A stretch of 64,000 nt of DNA from Nitrospirota bacterium (GTDB lineage Bacteria; Nitrospirota; Thermodesulfovibrionia; UBA6902), in NCBI GenBank assembly GCA_016207885.1, contig JACQZE010000003.1, forward strand, positions 1 through 64,000, read 5' to 3'. A model generated the notes under the pieces. The model searched no databases. It saw only the letters and a program-made list of their open reading frames with translations, and was not told the origin of the DNA. The translations under genes were made by a program, and so were the position numbers. Shown in pieces: positions 46,317 through 55,496 of the stretch; position 1 is the first letter of the stretch; each line of letters opens with the position of its first letter.

Positions 46317-47294
46317 TCAGCCCCCGATCCTTGACATCGGCTTAAGCAGCACTGATCCGTCCCTGCAGGATATATTATGTTTCTCAGGTTTTACCTCGAT
46401 TGAATGCCTTATCAGCTTTTCAATCTCAGTATCTGACGCCCCGCTTCTGAGCGCTCCCTTCATGTCCACCTCTGTATCGGAAAAGAGGCATGGCCTGAGC
46501 TTCCCGTCTGCTGTAAGCCTTAATCGGTTGCAGTCCTTGCAGAATTCATGTGTGACAGCGTTTATAAAGCCTACTACACCGGGGGCTTCATCAAAGCGGA
46601 AGTACCTTGCAGGCCCTGACCTCCGCAAACGCACAGGCGTAAGACGCCCGACTTTTTCAACTATCGACTTTATCTCATCGACAGGGATATATTTCTCAGG
46701 GCTCCAGTTCTCTCTTGCCCCGATCGGCATGAATTCGATGAACCTTACCTGGTAAGCATTGCTGAGTGTAAGCCTTGCAAAGTCCTCTATCTCGTCATCA
46801 TTAAACCCCCTGATCGGCACCATGTTGATCTTGACGGGCCTCAGGCCCACACTCTCGGCCTTCCGGATGCCTCTCATGACAGGGTCAAGAGAGCCCCCTC
46901 TTGTTATCTCCCTGTATTTTTCAGGGATCATAGAGTCCATGCTTACGTTTACTCTGTCAAGCCCGGCCTCCGCAAGCTCAGCGGCAAATTTTTCGAGCAG
47001 CACCCCGTTTGTGGTCAGGCTTAGATTCTCTATGCCTTTGATCTGCCTGAGTGAAGAGATAAGGCCGGCAACACCCTTTCTGGCAAGAGGTTCCCCTCCT
47101 GTTATCCTGACCTTTCTGATGCCGATTGGAACAGCCAGCGTAACTATTCTTACAATCTCGTCGTAGCTGAGAATATCACTATGGCTGACATGCTCTACCC
47201 CCTCTGAAGGCATGCAGTATATACACCTGAGGTTGCACCTGTCAGTTATCGAGATGCGGAGATAATCAATGGTTCTTCCGTGGGGATCATTCAC
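46317..47294 (-). CDS. moaA: GTP 3',8-cyclase (molybdenum cofactor synthesis)
   Basis: 325 residues. Radical-SAM cluster motif C-x3-C-x2-C in TDRCNLRCIYCMP (C20, C24, C27); the second [4Fe-4S] cluster ligands lie in FCKDCNRLRLTADGKLRPC (about 250-270). ITGGEPLARKGV is the SAM-binding stretch. The last residues lack the GG of canonical MoaA but end in IGG. It converts GTP to the cyclic pyranopterin precursor. The gene sits at the end of the tol operon, seven bases after cpoB; other moa genes are elsewhere. Confidence 0.96.
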   Translation of the reverse strand: MNDPHGRTIDYLRISITDRCNLRCIYCMPSEGVEHVSHSDILSYDEIVRIVTLAVPIGIRKVRITGGEPLARKGVAGLISSLRQIKGIENLSLTTNGVLLEKFAAELAEAGLDRVNVSMDSMIPEKYREITRGGSLDPVMRGIRKAESVGLRPVKINMVPIRGFNDDEIEDFARLTLSNAYQVRFIEFMPIGARENWSPEKYIPVDEIKSIVEKVGRLTPVRLRRSGPARYFRFDEAPGVVGFINAVTHEFCKDCNRLRLTADGKLRPCLFSDTEVDMKGALRSGASDTEIEKLIRHSIEVKPEKHNISCRDGSVLLKPMSRIGG

Positions 47295-47300
47295 TTGCGC

Positions 47301-48476
47301 TTACAGTCGCTCTGGCGCGGCGCCCAGCTTCTTCCTTGCGACGGCTGCCTCTTTAGAATCGGGGAACAAGTCAATGAGGCTCTTTAATATAAGATCTCCT
47401 GTCTCACTGTCATTAAGCTCATAAAAGGCAAGGCCCTGTTTTAATCTTGCAGAAGGTATCTTGTCGCTATCAGGGTACTTCTTCAAAAGCTCTTCATAGG
47501 CGAGGATGGAATCTTCATACATCTTTTCCTTGAAAAAGCACTCTCCTATCCAGAACTTTGCGTTGTCCGAATATTCATTTTCTTTGAAGTCCTTTATGAC
47601 GGACATGAACTTGGCTCTTGCATCTTTATATTTTCCTGCCTTGAAAAGTTCCGAAGCGGAATTGTAAACATCCTTTACATCAGCCGGCCCCGCCTCTTTG
47701 GTAATGTCAGTCTTTTTTGCATCCGTCTTTATTTTTTCTGTTTTATCTGTTTCCGGCTTTTTTGTATCTGTTTTTTTTACGTCCGGTTTTTTGGTGTCTG
47801 TCTTTTGTGTAACATTCTTTTTTGAAGGGATACGCCTTGACTCAGTTGCGGCAACCTTCTCGTTTAAATAGTCCTGCTCTGACCTTAACTTTTCAATTTC
47901 TGTTATCATTTCATCAATTTTAATTTCATTTGTTCTTATTTTTTCTATTTCTAACCGTATCTCATCTATTTTTGATCCATCAGTTCTTGTTTTATCCATC
48001 TCTGATCTTATTTCATCCATCCCGGCCTTTATCTCATCCAGTTTGGATTTCAGGTCTTCCAGCAGGACTGCCTGGCCGCTTATCTCAGCAGCAAGCAGCT
48101 CCCTTTTTTCCGCCTCATCCCTGAGGTCTTTTTCATAGAGATGCTGTGATTCATCAAGCCGGCCTGTTATCTGCTGAACATCGCCGGACAAAGACTGCAT
48201 CTTCATGAATAGATTTGAGACAGCCCTTGCGGTAGCTTCCTGTGAATCTTTTGTCCCCTCGATCTTTTCACTGAACTGTTTCTCGCTCTTGGGCATCTCG
48301 CTCTCAATGATTTGTGACCTTCTGCCCAGCTCCTCAACCTTTTTCTCCAGCTCGCCGACACTGTACTGCATCTTGCCGATATCCTGGGTCGAAGCGCACG
48401 CAGAGAGCGTAAAGATAATGATAATGACAAAGGCATTGAGCAAGAAATCAGAAGCTTTTTTATTCGGTGACAACAA
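47301..48476 (-). CDS. cpoB: Tol-Pal system protein CpoB/YbgF, lipoprotein form
   Basis: About 391 residues when started at TTG 48476, which has AGGAGA 8 bases upstream; a longer ATG start at 48512 overlaps pal by 53 bases. Hydrophobic leader with lipobox TLSAC, then a long coiled coil (residues 30-215; repeating EIEKIRxxEIKIDEM heptads), a low-complexity KKTDTKKPD linker, and three TPR units at the C-terminus (ELFKAGKYKDARAKFMSVIK, AKFWIGECFFKEKMYEDSIL, AYEELLKKYPDSDKIPSARL). In E. coli CpoB is soluble and coordinates outer-membrane constriction with wall synthesis; a lipid-anchored version is a lineage difference. Confidence 0.88.
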   Translation of the reverse strand: MLSPNKKASDFLLNAFVIIIIFTLSACASTQDIGKMQYSVGELEKKVEELGRRSQIIESEMPKSEKQFSEKIEGTKDSQEATARAVSNLFMKMQSLSGDVQQITGRLDESQHLYEKDLRDEAEKRELLAAEISGQAVLLEDLKSKLDEIKAGMDEIRSEMDKTRTDGSKIDEIRLEIEKIRTNEIKIDEMITEIEKLRSEQDYLNEKVAATESRRIPSKKNVTQKTDTKKPDVKKTDTKKPETDKTEKIKTDAKKTDITKEAGPADVKDVYNSASELFKAGKYKDARAKFMSVIKDFKENEYSDNAKFWIGECFFKEKMYEDSILAYEELLKKYPDSDKIPSARLKQGLAFYELNDSETGDLILKSLIDLFPDSKEAAVARKKLGAAPERL

Positions 48477-49065
48477 AGTGATCTCTCCTGTTAAGCTGCC
48501 AGCAGTTTTCATCCTGTACAGTACAGGCAGGTTTTTCCTCGCCGTATGTGATGGCTGTAATGCGTGAGGAAGAGACGCCTACAAGCGCAAGGTACTCGCC
48601 TGCTGCCCTCGCCCTCTTCTCGCCCAACGCAAGATTGTATTCATTGGTGCCCCTTTCATCGCAGTGGCCCTCGATTATCAGATTTGTCTTGCTGTGTTTC
48701 ACAAGCCATGAGGCGATCACATCAAGCTGGGCGCGGCCGTCATCCCTCAAATTATATTGGTCGTAATCAAATAACACATCCTTGAACACAAGGTCTATCT
48801 CTTTTCTGACAGCGGCGTCATTGAGGTCGATCTCCTTGATATTATCTTCGCTGATGACCGATTCAGTGATAACATTTTCACCTGTTTCAGCCCCCTTTTT
48901 GTCCTTAGTTTCAGTAACAGTGACAGCGGCCTCTTCACATGTCCCGTCTCCGCCGAAAAGATCCTGCGTGCACCTTGCGGCATCATTAAAGGGCCCATCC
49001 TTCCGAACCTGCTGTGCACACCCGGCAACCAGAACCATCAGTAAAAGAATCAGAATTTTTTTCAT
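48460..49065 (-). CDS. pal: Peptidoglycan-associated lipoprotein Pal
   Basis: 201 residues. Signal peptide with lipobox LVAGC (Cys near 16), a 75-residue linker containing two extra cysteines (RCTQDLFGGDGTCEE), then the OmpA-like peptidoglycan-binding domain (about 92-201): VLFDYDQYNLRDDGRAQLD, IIEGHCDERGTNEYNLALG and RRDHFVV. The diaminopimelate-binding Asp and Arg of the family are in place. Pal tethers the outer membrane to the wall and interacts with TolB and TolA. The extra cysteine pair is unusual and might form a disulfide. Confidence 0.95.
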   Translation of the reverse strand: MKKILILLLMVLVAGCAQQVRKDGPFNDAARCTQDLFGGDGTCEEAAVTVTETKDKKGAETGENVITESVISEDNIKEIDLNDAAVRKEIDLVFKDVLFDYDQYNLRDDGRAQLDVIASWLVKHSKTNLIIEGHCDERGTNEYNLALGEKRARAAGEYLALVGVSSSRITAITYGEEKPACTVQDENCWQLNRRDHFVVTE

Positions 49066-49116
49066 CTCTTTTTATCCTCCATATTTATTGTCAAGTTTGC
49101 GTTAAGCTGTCATTTA

Positions 49117-50334
49117 TCAGTTAAGATAAGGCGACCATCGTGGAATAAGCGCCCTCACCTTGTCAGACGTTATCTTCCTCTGGCCTTCTCCGTTTATACG
49201 CATTACGTAAATACCACGGCCCTTCTTCCTGTCAGAGTCAAAAGCTATGAAAAGGCCGTTCGGTGAAAATGTGGGGTTCTCATTGTTCCCTTCATAAGTA
49301 AGCTGCCTTGAGCCGGTTCCATCAGATTTTATCACGAATATCTGATTTTTACCATCAGTTCTGCTCACAAAAGCTATCCATTTTCCGTCAGGCGACCACG
49401 CAGGCGACTGGTTGTAGCTCCCTTCGAATGTAAGCCTCTTCAGGTTTTTCCCGTCAGGATCCATGATGTATATCTGCGGGGTTCTGCCCCTGTCAGAGAC
49501 AAAGGCTATTTTTGAACCATCCGGAGAAAAAGCGGGAGATATGTCGATGCCGATGGAAGTCGTGATCTTTTTGACATCCCCCCCGCCGGCTCTCATTGTA
49601 TATATTTCCGGGCTTCCGTCTTTTGAAGATGAGAATGCGACAAGGCCGCCATGCGCGCTGCCCACGAGATTGATCCCGCCTGATGAAAATATCTGATCCC
49701 TCACTCCCTGTTTAATGTTAAGCCTTAAGATCCTCCACTGCCTGCTTCTTTCGGCAGAATAATAAATGTAATTGCCATCCTCAGACCAGCTGTGTACAAG
49801 CGGGAGTCCCTTTGATTCAATAACGCTTGAATTATATCCGTCCCAGTCCATGAGATGAAGTTCTTTCTCACCTCCTGCGTCAACAATATAGGTGAATTTC
49901 GTTCTGAAGCTGCCCGTCTGGCCTGTGATGATCATGAAGACATCATTTGCTATCGAGTGGCCCAGCGCCCTCACGCTGTTCTTTGATGCCTCATACTTTT
50001 TATCCATCAGCGTGCCGCCTGCCAGGAGATCCCTGACAACGGCCACGGCTTTGATATTCCCGTCTTCTTCCATGGTTATATCTATCGCCATCTCCGCGCC
50101 GCCCAGCTCCGGAGCGACATCAGAGAATATTCCTGTCAGATAGAGGTCGTTCTTTACAACTTCTTCAACGGTTTTGGCATCCGCACTTCCGGTTGAGGTT
50201 ATTGTGATTGGTATCTCACTCCAAGTGGGGGAAGTTATATCAATATAGACCTTTGCCTCTGATAAAGAGAAAAAGGTAAATACCGATAAAATTACAGAAC
50301 AAATACAATATATGTATTTTTTATTTTTTTTCAT
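49117..50334 (-). CDS. tolB: Tol-Pal system beta-propeller TolB
   Basis: 405 residues. Signal peptide (CSVILSVFTFFSLSEA), N-terminal domain (about 28-160) and a six-bladed WD40-like propeller built of FSPDGSKIAFVSDRGRTPQI, WSPDGKWIAFVSRTDGKNQI and FSPNGLFIAFDSDRKKGRGI units. TolB binds Pal and TolA in the periplasm. Only one base separates its start from the tolA stop, so the operon is tight. Confidence 0.95.
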   Translation of the reverse strand: MKKNKKYIYCICSVILSVFTFFSLSEAKVYIDITSPTWSEIPITITSTGSADAKTVEEVVKNDLYLTGIFSDVAPELGGAEMAIDITMEEDGNIKAVAVVRDLLAGGTLMDKKYEASKNSVRALGHSIANDVFMIITGQTGSFRTKFTYIVDAGGEKELHLMDWDGYNSSVIESKGLPLVHSWSEDGNYIYYSAERSRQWRILRLNIKQGVRDQIFSSGGINLVGSAHGGLVAFSSSKDGSPEIYTMRAGGGDVKKITTSIGIDISPAFSPDGSKIAFVSDRGRTPQIYIMDPDGKNLKRLTFEGSYNQSPAWSPDGKWIAFVSRTDGKNQIFVIKSDGTGSRQLTYEGNNENPTFSPNGLFIAFDSDRKKGRGIYVMRINGEGQRKITSDKVRALIPRWSPYLN

Positions 50335-50335
50335 C

Positions 50336-51109
50336 CTATTCTTCCACCTTAAAAGTAAATACTATGCCTTCCTCAATCACCTCTTCCCTCATATCTGACG
50401 GCGGTTCAGGGAAAGGATTTTTTTTCGTTTCTTCACTTGCATCCAACATAGCCTTTTGTGTAGAACGGTCATATACCCAGTTATTGGAAGTCTTAGTAAT
50501 CTTGAATGCAATTATCTTCCCAGCATTATCTACTCTTATATCAAAAACCGCCTCAAGACCTTCGACATCAATACTTTTTGGTATCTTCCAAAAACTTTGA
50601 ATATAGTCTTTTACATTACTTTCATATAACAGCCGGGCATCCACATCTCCCAAACCTGCGTAAGGATTTGATGACCCTGAAGCAACTTCAGCCGTTTTCT
50701 TAACACGGCCTTTTATATCTGCTGCTAAATCTCTAAGCTTCCGTTTTTTATCTTCTTCCTCTTGTTTCTCCTTGGTCTTCTTATCAATACGCTCACGTAA
50801 TGTAGGAGTGGGATCCGTTGTCATCTCTACTTTTTTTATTTCTTCCTTTAACTTCTTCTCCGGGATTATCTTTTTCTCTTTCTCAACAACTTTCTTTTCC
50901 GCAACAGTAACTTTTCGGGTTGCATCAGGAACCTCAACTTTGCGGATCACTGCCGGATTCACAAGGCTGACATAGTAATTCTTTATCTCCTTCTTTTTGT
51001 GAACAAGCGGAATAACTGTTACAGCTATAAATATAAGATGAAGCACAACTGAAGAGATAACTATCTTTTGAAAACTTGGTTCTTTCCCCGGGTTAAAAGG
51101 CCGCCTCAT
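50336..51109 (-). CDS. tolA: TolA-like energy transducer
   Basis: 257 residues. One membrane helix near the N-terminus (about 15-37), a Lys/Glu-rich helical linker (KKVVEKEKKIIPEKKLKEEI, then TLRERIDKKTKEKQEEEDKK) and a C-terminal TonB-type domain (about 165-257; YESNVKDYIQSFWKIPKSID, VFDIRVDNAGKIIAFKITKT). Placed between tolR and tolB, so it is the TolA of this system although only about 60% of the E. coli length. It overlaps tolR by four bases. Confidence 0.92.
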   Translation of the reverse strand: MRRPFNPGKEPSFQKIVISSVVLHLIFIAVTVIPLVHKKKEIKNYYVSLVNPAVIRKVEVPDATRKVTVAEKKVVEKEKKIIPEKKLKEEIKKVEMTTDPTPTLRERIDKKTKEKQEEEDKKRKLRDLAADIKGRVKKTAEVASGSSNPYAGLGDVDARLLYESNVKDYIQSFWKIPKSIDVEGLEAVFDIRVDNAGKIIAFKITKTSNNWVYDRSTQKAMLDASEETKKNPFPEPPSDMREEVIEEGIVFTFKVEE

Positions 51110-51498
51110 CGAATCGTTACTTCAGATTCCGTGATCATGCCCAGCCTCTCTATGCCTGCTTCTCTAAGCTCACCCATGACATTTACTATGACGCCGTACG
51201 GCACATCCTTGTCAGCCTTGAGAAAGACATCTTTATCAGCCTTGCCCTCGAACTTTGATCTAATGGTGTTAATGGTCACAGAAGATTTGTCCAGATATAT
51301 CTTGCCGTCATTCTTTACTGTAATGACTATCCTTTCAGCAGGGGTAAGCTCCTGTCCTTTTGCCTGTGGGAGGTTGACATCTATCCCCTGCTGAAGCAGA
51401 GGGGCGGTGACCATAAATATCACCAGAAGGACGAGCATTACATCCACGAACGGGGTTATATTAATCTCTGACAGAGCCTGTCTGCGCCTGGCCATCAT
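51106..51498 (-). CDS. tolR: Tol-Pal motor subunit TolR
   Basis: 130 residues. ExbD/TolR fold: one membrane helix (about 18-38) with the proton-carrying Asp in ITPFVDVMLVLLVIF (D19), then a periplasmic domain (GIDVNLPQAKGQELTPAERI, ITVKNDGKIYLD). It overlaps the 3' end of tolQ by 38 bases, starting within the last codons of the upstream gene. Confidence 0.95.
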   Translation of the reverse strand: MMARRRQALSEINITPFVDVMLVLLVIFMVTAPLLQQGIDVNLPQAKGQELTPAERIVITVKNDGKIYLDKSSVTINTIRSKFEGKADKDVFLKADKDVPYGVIVNVMGELREAGIERLGMITESEVTIR

Positions 51499-52117
51499 TC
51501 CTCGAAAAGTGGTCTATCAGTTCCTGGGAAAAGTCTTCCATCATTATTATATTTCTTTGTGCCCTGCTAAGGTAGTAATTGTATGCGATAACAGCGGGTA
51601 TGGCAGCCACAAGTCCTGCCGCCGTGGCGATGAGGGCCTCTGCTATTCCTGGCGCAACGACCGCAAGCGATGCTGAACCAAGTTTGCCTATGCCTCTGAA
51701 AGAGTTCATTATCCCCCAAACGGTTCCGAACAGCCCTATGAAAGGTGTTGTGGAGCCGGTTGTGGCGAGAAAGGTCAGATACTTCTCAAGCCTGGCAGCT
51801 TCCGTAGCCTCAACCCTCTTGAGTATCCTCTTTATATCCTCTTTCTTCCTGTCCCCGGCGGAATGGGCGGCCTTGAAAAGGTTTGCCGCCGGGCTCAGTG
51901 AAAGGCTTCTTGTGTTTTGATTAAGAGAATCCCAGTCTTTGCTCTGGGTGAAGTTGCGGTAGAATACGCCTGACTCCTTTTCCACTTTAGCAAAAAACCT
52001 GTGCTTGTAAATAATGATAGCCCAGGAATAGACCGAGAAGAAGAGGAGTATAAGAAGGACGAGTTTTACTACCGGGCCTGCCTGTAATATAAGGTTAAGT
52101 ACTGTATCTCCATTCAT
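51461..52117 (-). CDS. tolQ: Tol-Pal motor subunit TolQ
   Basis: 218 residues, three membrane helices (about 15-37, 125-147, 165-190). MotA/TolQ/ExbB signature near the second and third helices: TTPFIGLFGTVWGIMNSFRG and APGIAEALIATAAGLVAAIP, with the conserved Thr/Glu of the proton path. With TolR it drives TolA using proton motive force. It is the first gene of the tol operon; the promoter should lie in the 237-base divergent gap with the atp operon. Confidence 0.96.
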   Translation of the reverse strand: MNGDTVLNLILQAGPVVKLVLLILLFFSVYSWAIIIYKHRFFAKVEKESGVFYRNFTQSKDWDSLNQNTRSLSLSPAANLFKAAHSAGDRKKEDIKRILKRVEATEAARLEKYLTFLATTGSTTPFIGLFGTVWGIMNSFRGIGKLGSASLAVVAPGIAEALIATAAGLVAAIPAVIAYNYYLSRAQRNIIMMEDFSQELIDHFSRNDGQAQTGSVRD

Positions 52118-52268
52118 AGTATATAGAGTGTAAAAGAATGGCCTTTAAAAGTCAAAGCATCCCGGCTTGACTATAATAATGTAAATCAATAAACCAGCCA
52201 TAATTTGAAAAATACGGCAGTTTGTTTAAAACATAAGTTTCGCAAATAAATTTATAAAGACAGAGTTG

Positions 52269-52297
52269 TTGACAAAATACTGGTGCTATGTTAAATT
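52269..52297 (+). promoter_or_regulatory. Candidate sigma70 promoter for the ATP synthase operon
   Basis: TTGACA (52269-52274) is followed after exactly 17 bases by TAAATT (52292-52297), placing the start about 50 bases before the atpF' ATG. It lies in the divergent gap between tolQ and atpF'. Confidence 0.55.
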
Positions 52298-52354
52298 TTT
52301 CATATTTTTTTCTCGGTAACATATCAAATTCCTTAGTTATAAGGCGGGTTTTTA

Positions 52355-52774
52355 ATGTTAGATATTAACAGATTTTTCTTTTGGCATCTTGCTAATTTTT
52401 TAATCCTGATATGGCTCTTGAATATCATCCTCTTCAAGCCCCTCTTCCGCATATTCGATGAAAGGTCCAAACTGATAGACGGTTCACTTGAGAGCGCCAA
52501 AGAGCTTGCTAAAGAAAAAGATGATCTTCTGGCCCAGGTCGACGCAAAACTCGCCAAGGCAAAAGAAGAGGCTAAAGCAATAAGTGAAGCATTCAGAAAA
52601 GAAGGTTCAGATGTTCATAAGCAAGCCATGGAAGCTGCTCAGAAGGATGCCGAAGAGATGAGTAAAAAGGCAAAAGCAGAGCTTGCTGCATCAGTGCAGA
52701 AAGCAAAGGACGGCCTCAAAAATGAGATCGAAGCATTTTCCGGCAAGATAGTCGCGAAGATGCTGGGGGTATAA
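52355..52774 (+). CDS. atpF': ATP synthase F0 subunit b'
   Basis: 139 residues. One N-terminal membrane helix (about 7-27; HLANFLILIWLLNIILFKPL), followed by a long charged helix with the FDERSKLIDGSLESAKELA pattern of b-type stators. It forms the peripheral stalk as a heterodimer with the longer b subunit encoded next. First gene of an F1-plus-stator operon that lacks atpB and atpE. Confidence 0.9.
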   Translation: MLDINRFFFWHLANFLILIWLLNIILFKPLFRIFDERSKLIDGSLESAKELAKEKDDLLAQVDAKLAKAKEEAKAISEAFRKEGSDVHKQAMEAAQKDAEEMSKKAKAELAASVQKAKDGLKNEIEAFSGKIVAKMLGV

Positions 52775-52777
52775 TTA

Positions 52778-53398
52778 ATGACTGAATCAAAAACAACTAT
52801 CCTGAAGAAGCTGATCTTTTTAATGTTTATCATATCTTCTATCTTCTTTCTGATCTCTCCTGGCCTTGCTTTAGCAAGCAGCGAAGCAGCGGAACATGCC
52901 GGAGCCGAACATCACGGCATCGCATGGGCCGAACTGATATGGCCGATCATAAATTTCACATTCCTCGTGGGAATTCTCGTATTCTTTACACGCAAGCCTT
53001 TTAAGGAATTCTTCAGGAGCAGGACGGAAAAGATAGAGAGTTCCATTAAAACAGCTACCGAGGCAAAAGAGCTTGCCGAAAAGACGCTAACAGAAGTCCG
53101 CGCGAGGCTAAGCGATACCAGGCAGGAGACAGACCTTATAATCGAGGCGGCAAAAAGGACCGGAGAGAAAGAGAAGGCATCTCTTATCGCTGAAGGCGAA
53201 CATATCAAGCAGAAGATAGTTGAACAGGCAAAGGCAAGCATTGAATTCGAACTTGCAAAGGCAAGGCAGGCGATCAAATCAGAGACTGCGCTTCTGGCGC
53301 TTGAAGCAGCTGAAAACGAGATCAAAAAACGGCTTGGCAGTAATGAGCAGGAAAAACTCATTGATGAATATATAAAGAAGATCGAGGTAGCAGGTTGA
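52778..53398 (+). CDS. atpF: ATP synthase F0 subunit b with signal-peptide-like N-terminus
   Basis: 206 residues, about 45 longer than E. coli b. Residues 9-34 are a signal-peptide-like hydrophobic segment ending in ALASSEAAEHAGAEHHG; a second membrane helix follows (about 48-68; ELIWPIINFTFLVGILVFF), then RKPFKEFFRSRTEKIESSI and the long dimerisation helix. The leader suggests an N-out topology achieved by processing or a double-spanning protein. Its stop overlaps the atpH start by four bases. Confidence 0.92.
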   Translation: MTESKTTILKKLIFLMFIISSIFFLISPGLALASSEAAEHAGAEHHGIAWAELIWPIINFTFLVGILVFFTRKPFKEFFRSRTEKIESSIKTATEAKELAEKTLTEVRARLSDTRQETDLIIEAAKRTGEKEKASLIAEGEHIKQKIVEQAKASIEFELAKARQAIKSETALLALEAAENEIKKRLGSNEQEKLIDEYIKKIEVAG

Positions 53399-53931
53399 AT
53401 AAATCACATATCGCAAAAAAATTCAGTAAGGCGCTTATAAATGCCGTTGATATTTCTATCATTCCTGATTTATTGAAAGAGCTGAATCTGTTCTCAACTC
53501 TTATGGATTCCGACAGGAAGATAAGGCTGTTCATCGTCAGCCAGATATTCACTCCTGAAGAAAAAAAGTCAGTCCTGAAAAATATTACATCCCATTTGAA
53601 ATTTTCGTCACAAACGGAAAAATTCCTTAACCTGCTTTTGGCTGAAGGGGCAATCTCGGTCATAAAAGAGATCATCGCAACATCTGACAGCATGTACCAT
53701 GAAAAGGTCAGGAAGGTCACCGCAGAGGTATCTGCCCCTGTGGCGCTTGATGAAGCCAGCATAAAAAGGCTTAAATCCGCTCTCGGGTCTCTTACCAATA
53801 AAGAAGTTGATATAGAAAGCAGCATTGACCCTTCACTTATAGGCGGATTCATAGTTAAGGTCGGCAGCACCATATATGACAGCAGCATCAAGGGGCAGCT
53901 TAAACTTTTAAAGGCTGAGTTAATAAGATAA
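53395..53931 (+). CDS. atpH: ATP synthase F1 subunit delta
   Basis: 178 residues from a TTG start at 53395 that overlaps the atpF stop (TTGA). OSCP/delta family: N-terminal helical bundle (about 1-105) with AKKFSKALINAVD, and C-terminal domain with EVDIESSIDPSLIGGFIVKV (about 140-160), the conserved signature. It joins the b/b' stalk to the top of the alpha-beta hexamer. Confidence 0.94.
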   Translation: MNKSHIAKKFSKALINAVDISIIPDLLKELNLFSTLMDSDRKIRLFIVSQIFTPEEKKSVLKNITSHLKFSSQTEKFLNLLLAEGAISVIKEIIATSDSMYHEKVRKVTAEVSAPVALDEASIKRLKSALGSLTNKEVDIESSIDPSLIGGFIVKVGSTIYDSSIKGQLKLLKAELIR

Positions 53932-53962
53932 AACAAATTAGAAGTTAATATAGGGGGTTTCA

Positions 53963-55480
53963 ATGGATATCACAGAACTCAAAGCTGGTGAGATAAGTGA
54001 ACTGATAAAAAAACAGATAACCGATTTTGAGAAGCGTGTTGACGTGAGCGAAGTCGGCACGGTCGTAAAGGTCGGCGACGGTATCGCAAAGATCTACGGG
54101 CTTGACAATTGCATGTCCTCAGAGCTTCTTGAGTTCCCGAACAACATCTTCGGAATGGCGCTCAACCTTGAGACAGACTCTGTCGGCGCGGTTCTCTTTG
54201 GTGAAGATACCCTTATCAAGGAAGGCGACCTGGTCAAGCGTACAGGAAAGATCATGTCAGTTCCTGTCGGAGAAGCCCTGCTTGGAAGGGCGGTCAATGC
54301 TATCGGGCAGCCGATAGACGGCAAAGGCCCGATCAACACAACCCTGAGCAGGATAGTTGACGTTGTCGCTCCCGGCATCATCGACAGGCAGCCTGTGCGT
54401 GAACCTATGCAGACCGGACTGAAGGCAGTTGACGCGATGATCCCGGTTGGAAGGGGACAGAGAGAGCTCATCATCGGCGACCGCCAGACCGGAAAAACAG
54501 CGGTCGGAATAGACGCTATCATCAACCAGAAAGGCACCGGCGTGCTTTGTATATATGTCGCAGTCGGACAGAAACGTTCAAACGTCGTCCGTGTGGCCAA
54601 GAAGCTTGAGGAAGAAGGCGCGTTGGAGCATACGATCATTGTTTCTGCTACAGCAAGCGAGGCTTCACCGCTTCAATACATCGCCCCATACACAGGCTGC
54701 GCCATGGGCGAGTATTTCAGAGATAACGGCAAACACGCCTTAATCGTATATGATGACCTCAGTAAACAGGCAACCGCTTACAGGCAGCTCTCACTGCTCC
54801 TGAGGCGCCCGCCCGGACGTGAGGCATTCCCCGGAGACGTATTCTATCTCCATTCAAGACTGCTTGAGAGGTCTGCAAAGCTCTCTGACGCTCTCGGCGG
54901 CGGCTCTCTTACCGCGCTTCCTATAATCGAGACGCAGGCTGGTGACGTTTCAGGTTACATCCCGACAAACGTCATATCGATCACAGACGGCCAGATATAC
55001 CTTGAGCCTGAGCTCTTCTATGCAGGCGTAAGGCCGGCAGTTAACGTCGGGCTCTCGGTCAGCCGTGTTGGAGGCGCCGCACAGACAAAGGCAATGAAAC
55101 AGGTCGCAGGCACACTGAGGCTTGACCTTGCGCAGTTCAGGGAGATGGCGGCATTCGCTCAGTTCGGCTCTGACCTTGACGCGGCGACACTCGCACAGAT
55201 CGAGCGAGGCAAGAGAATGGTCGAGCTGCTTAAACAGGATCAGTATGTGCCTATGTCAATGGGAGACCAGGTTATCGTTCTCTTCGCAGGCACACAGGGC
55301 TTTCTTGATGATGTACCCGTAGAAGCGATAAAAAAGTTCGAGAAAGAGTTCCTTGCTTACATACGCGGAACCAAAGATGAACTCAGGGCCGAGCTCGCTG
55401 ATAAAAAAGCGATTGACGACACGCTCAAAGAGAAACTGAAAGCCGCGATCGCAGAATTCAAGAAAGGATTTTCAGCATAG
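53963..55480 (+). CDS. atpA: ATP synthase F1 subunit alpha
   Basis: 505 residues, full length. Walker [14 protein letters not shown] (about 169-181), Walker B region [11 protein letters not shown] (about 262), and the alpha signature [17 protein letters not shown] (about 363-379). N-terminal beta-barrel domain [18 protein letters not shown]. Non-catalytic nucleotide-binding subunit of the F1 hexamer. GGGGG precedes the ATG. Confidence 0.98.
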   Translation: MDITELKAGEISELIKKQITDFEKRVDVSEVGTVVKVGDGIAKIYGLDNCMSSELLEFPNNIFGMALNLETDSVGAVLFGEDTLIKEGDLVKRTGKIMSVPVGEALLGRAVNAIGQPIDGKGPINTTLSRIVDVVAPGIIDRQPVREPMQTGLKAVDAMIPVGRGQRELIIGDRQTGKTAVGIDAIINQKGTGVLCIYVAVGQKRSNVVRVAKKLEEEGALEHTIIVSATASEASPLQYIAPYTGCAMGEYFRDNGKHALIVYDDLSKQATAYRQLSLLLRRPPGREAFPGDVFYLHSRLLERSAKLSDALGGGSLTALPIIETQAGDVSGYIPTNVISITDGQIYLEPELFYAGVRPAVNVGLSVSRVGGAAQTKAMKQVAGTLRLDLAQFREMAAFAQFGSDLDAATLAQIERGKRMVELLKQDQYVPMSMGDQVIVLFAGTQGFLDDVPVEAIKKFEKEFLAYIRGTKDELRAELADKKAIDDTLKEKLKAAIAEFKKGFSA

Positions 55481-55496
55481 CAACTGACAGCTAACC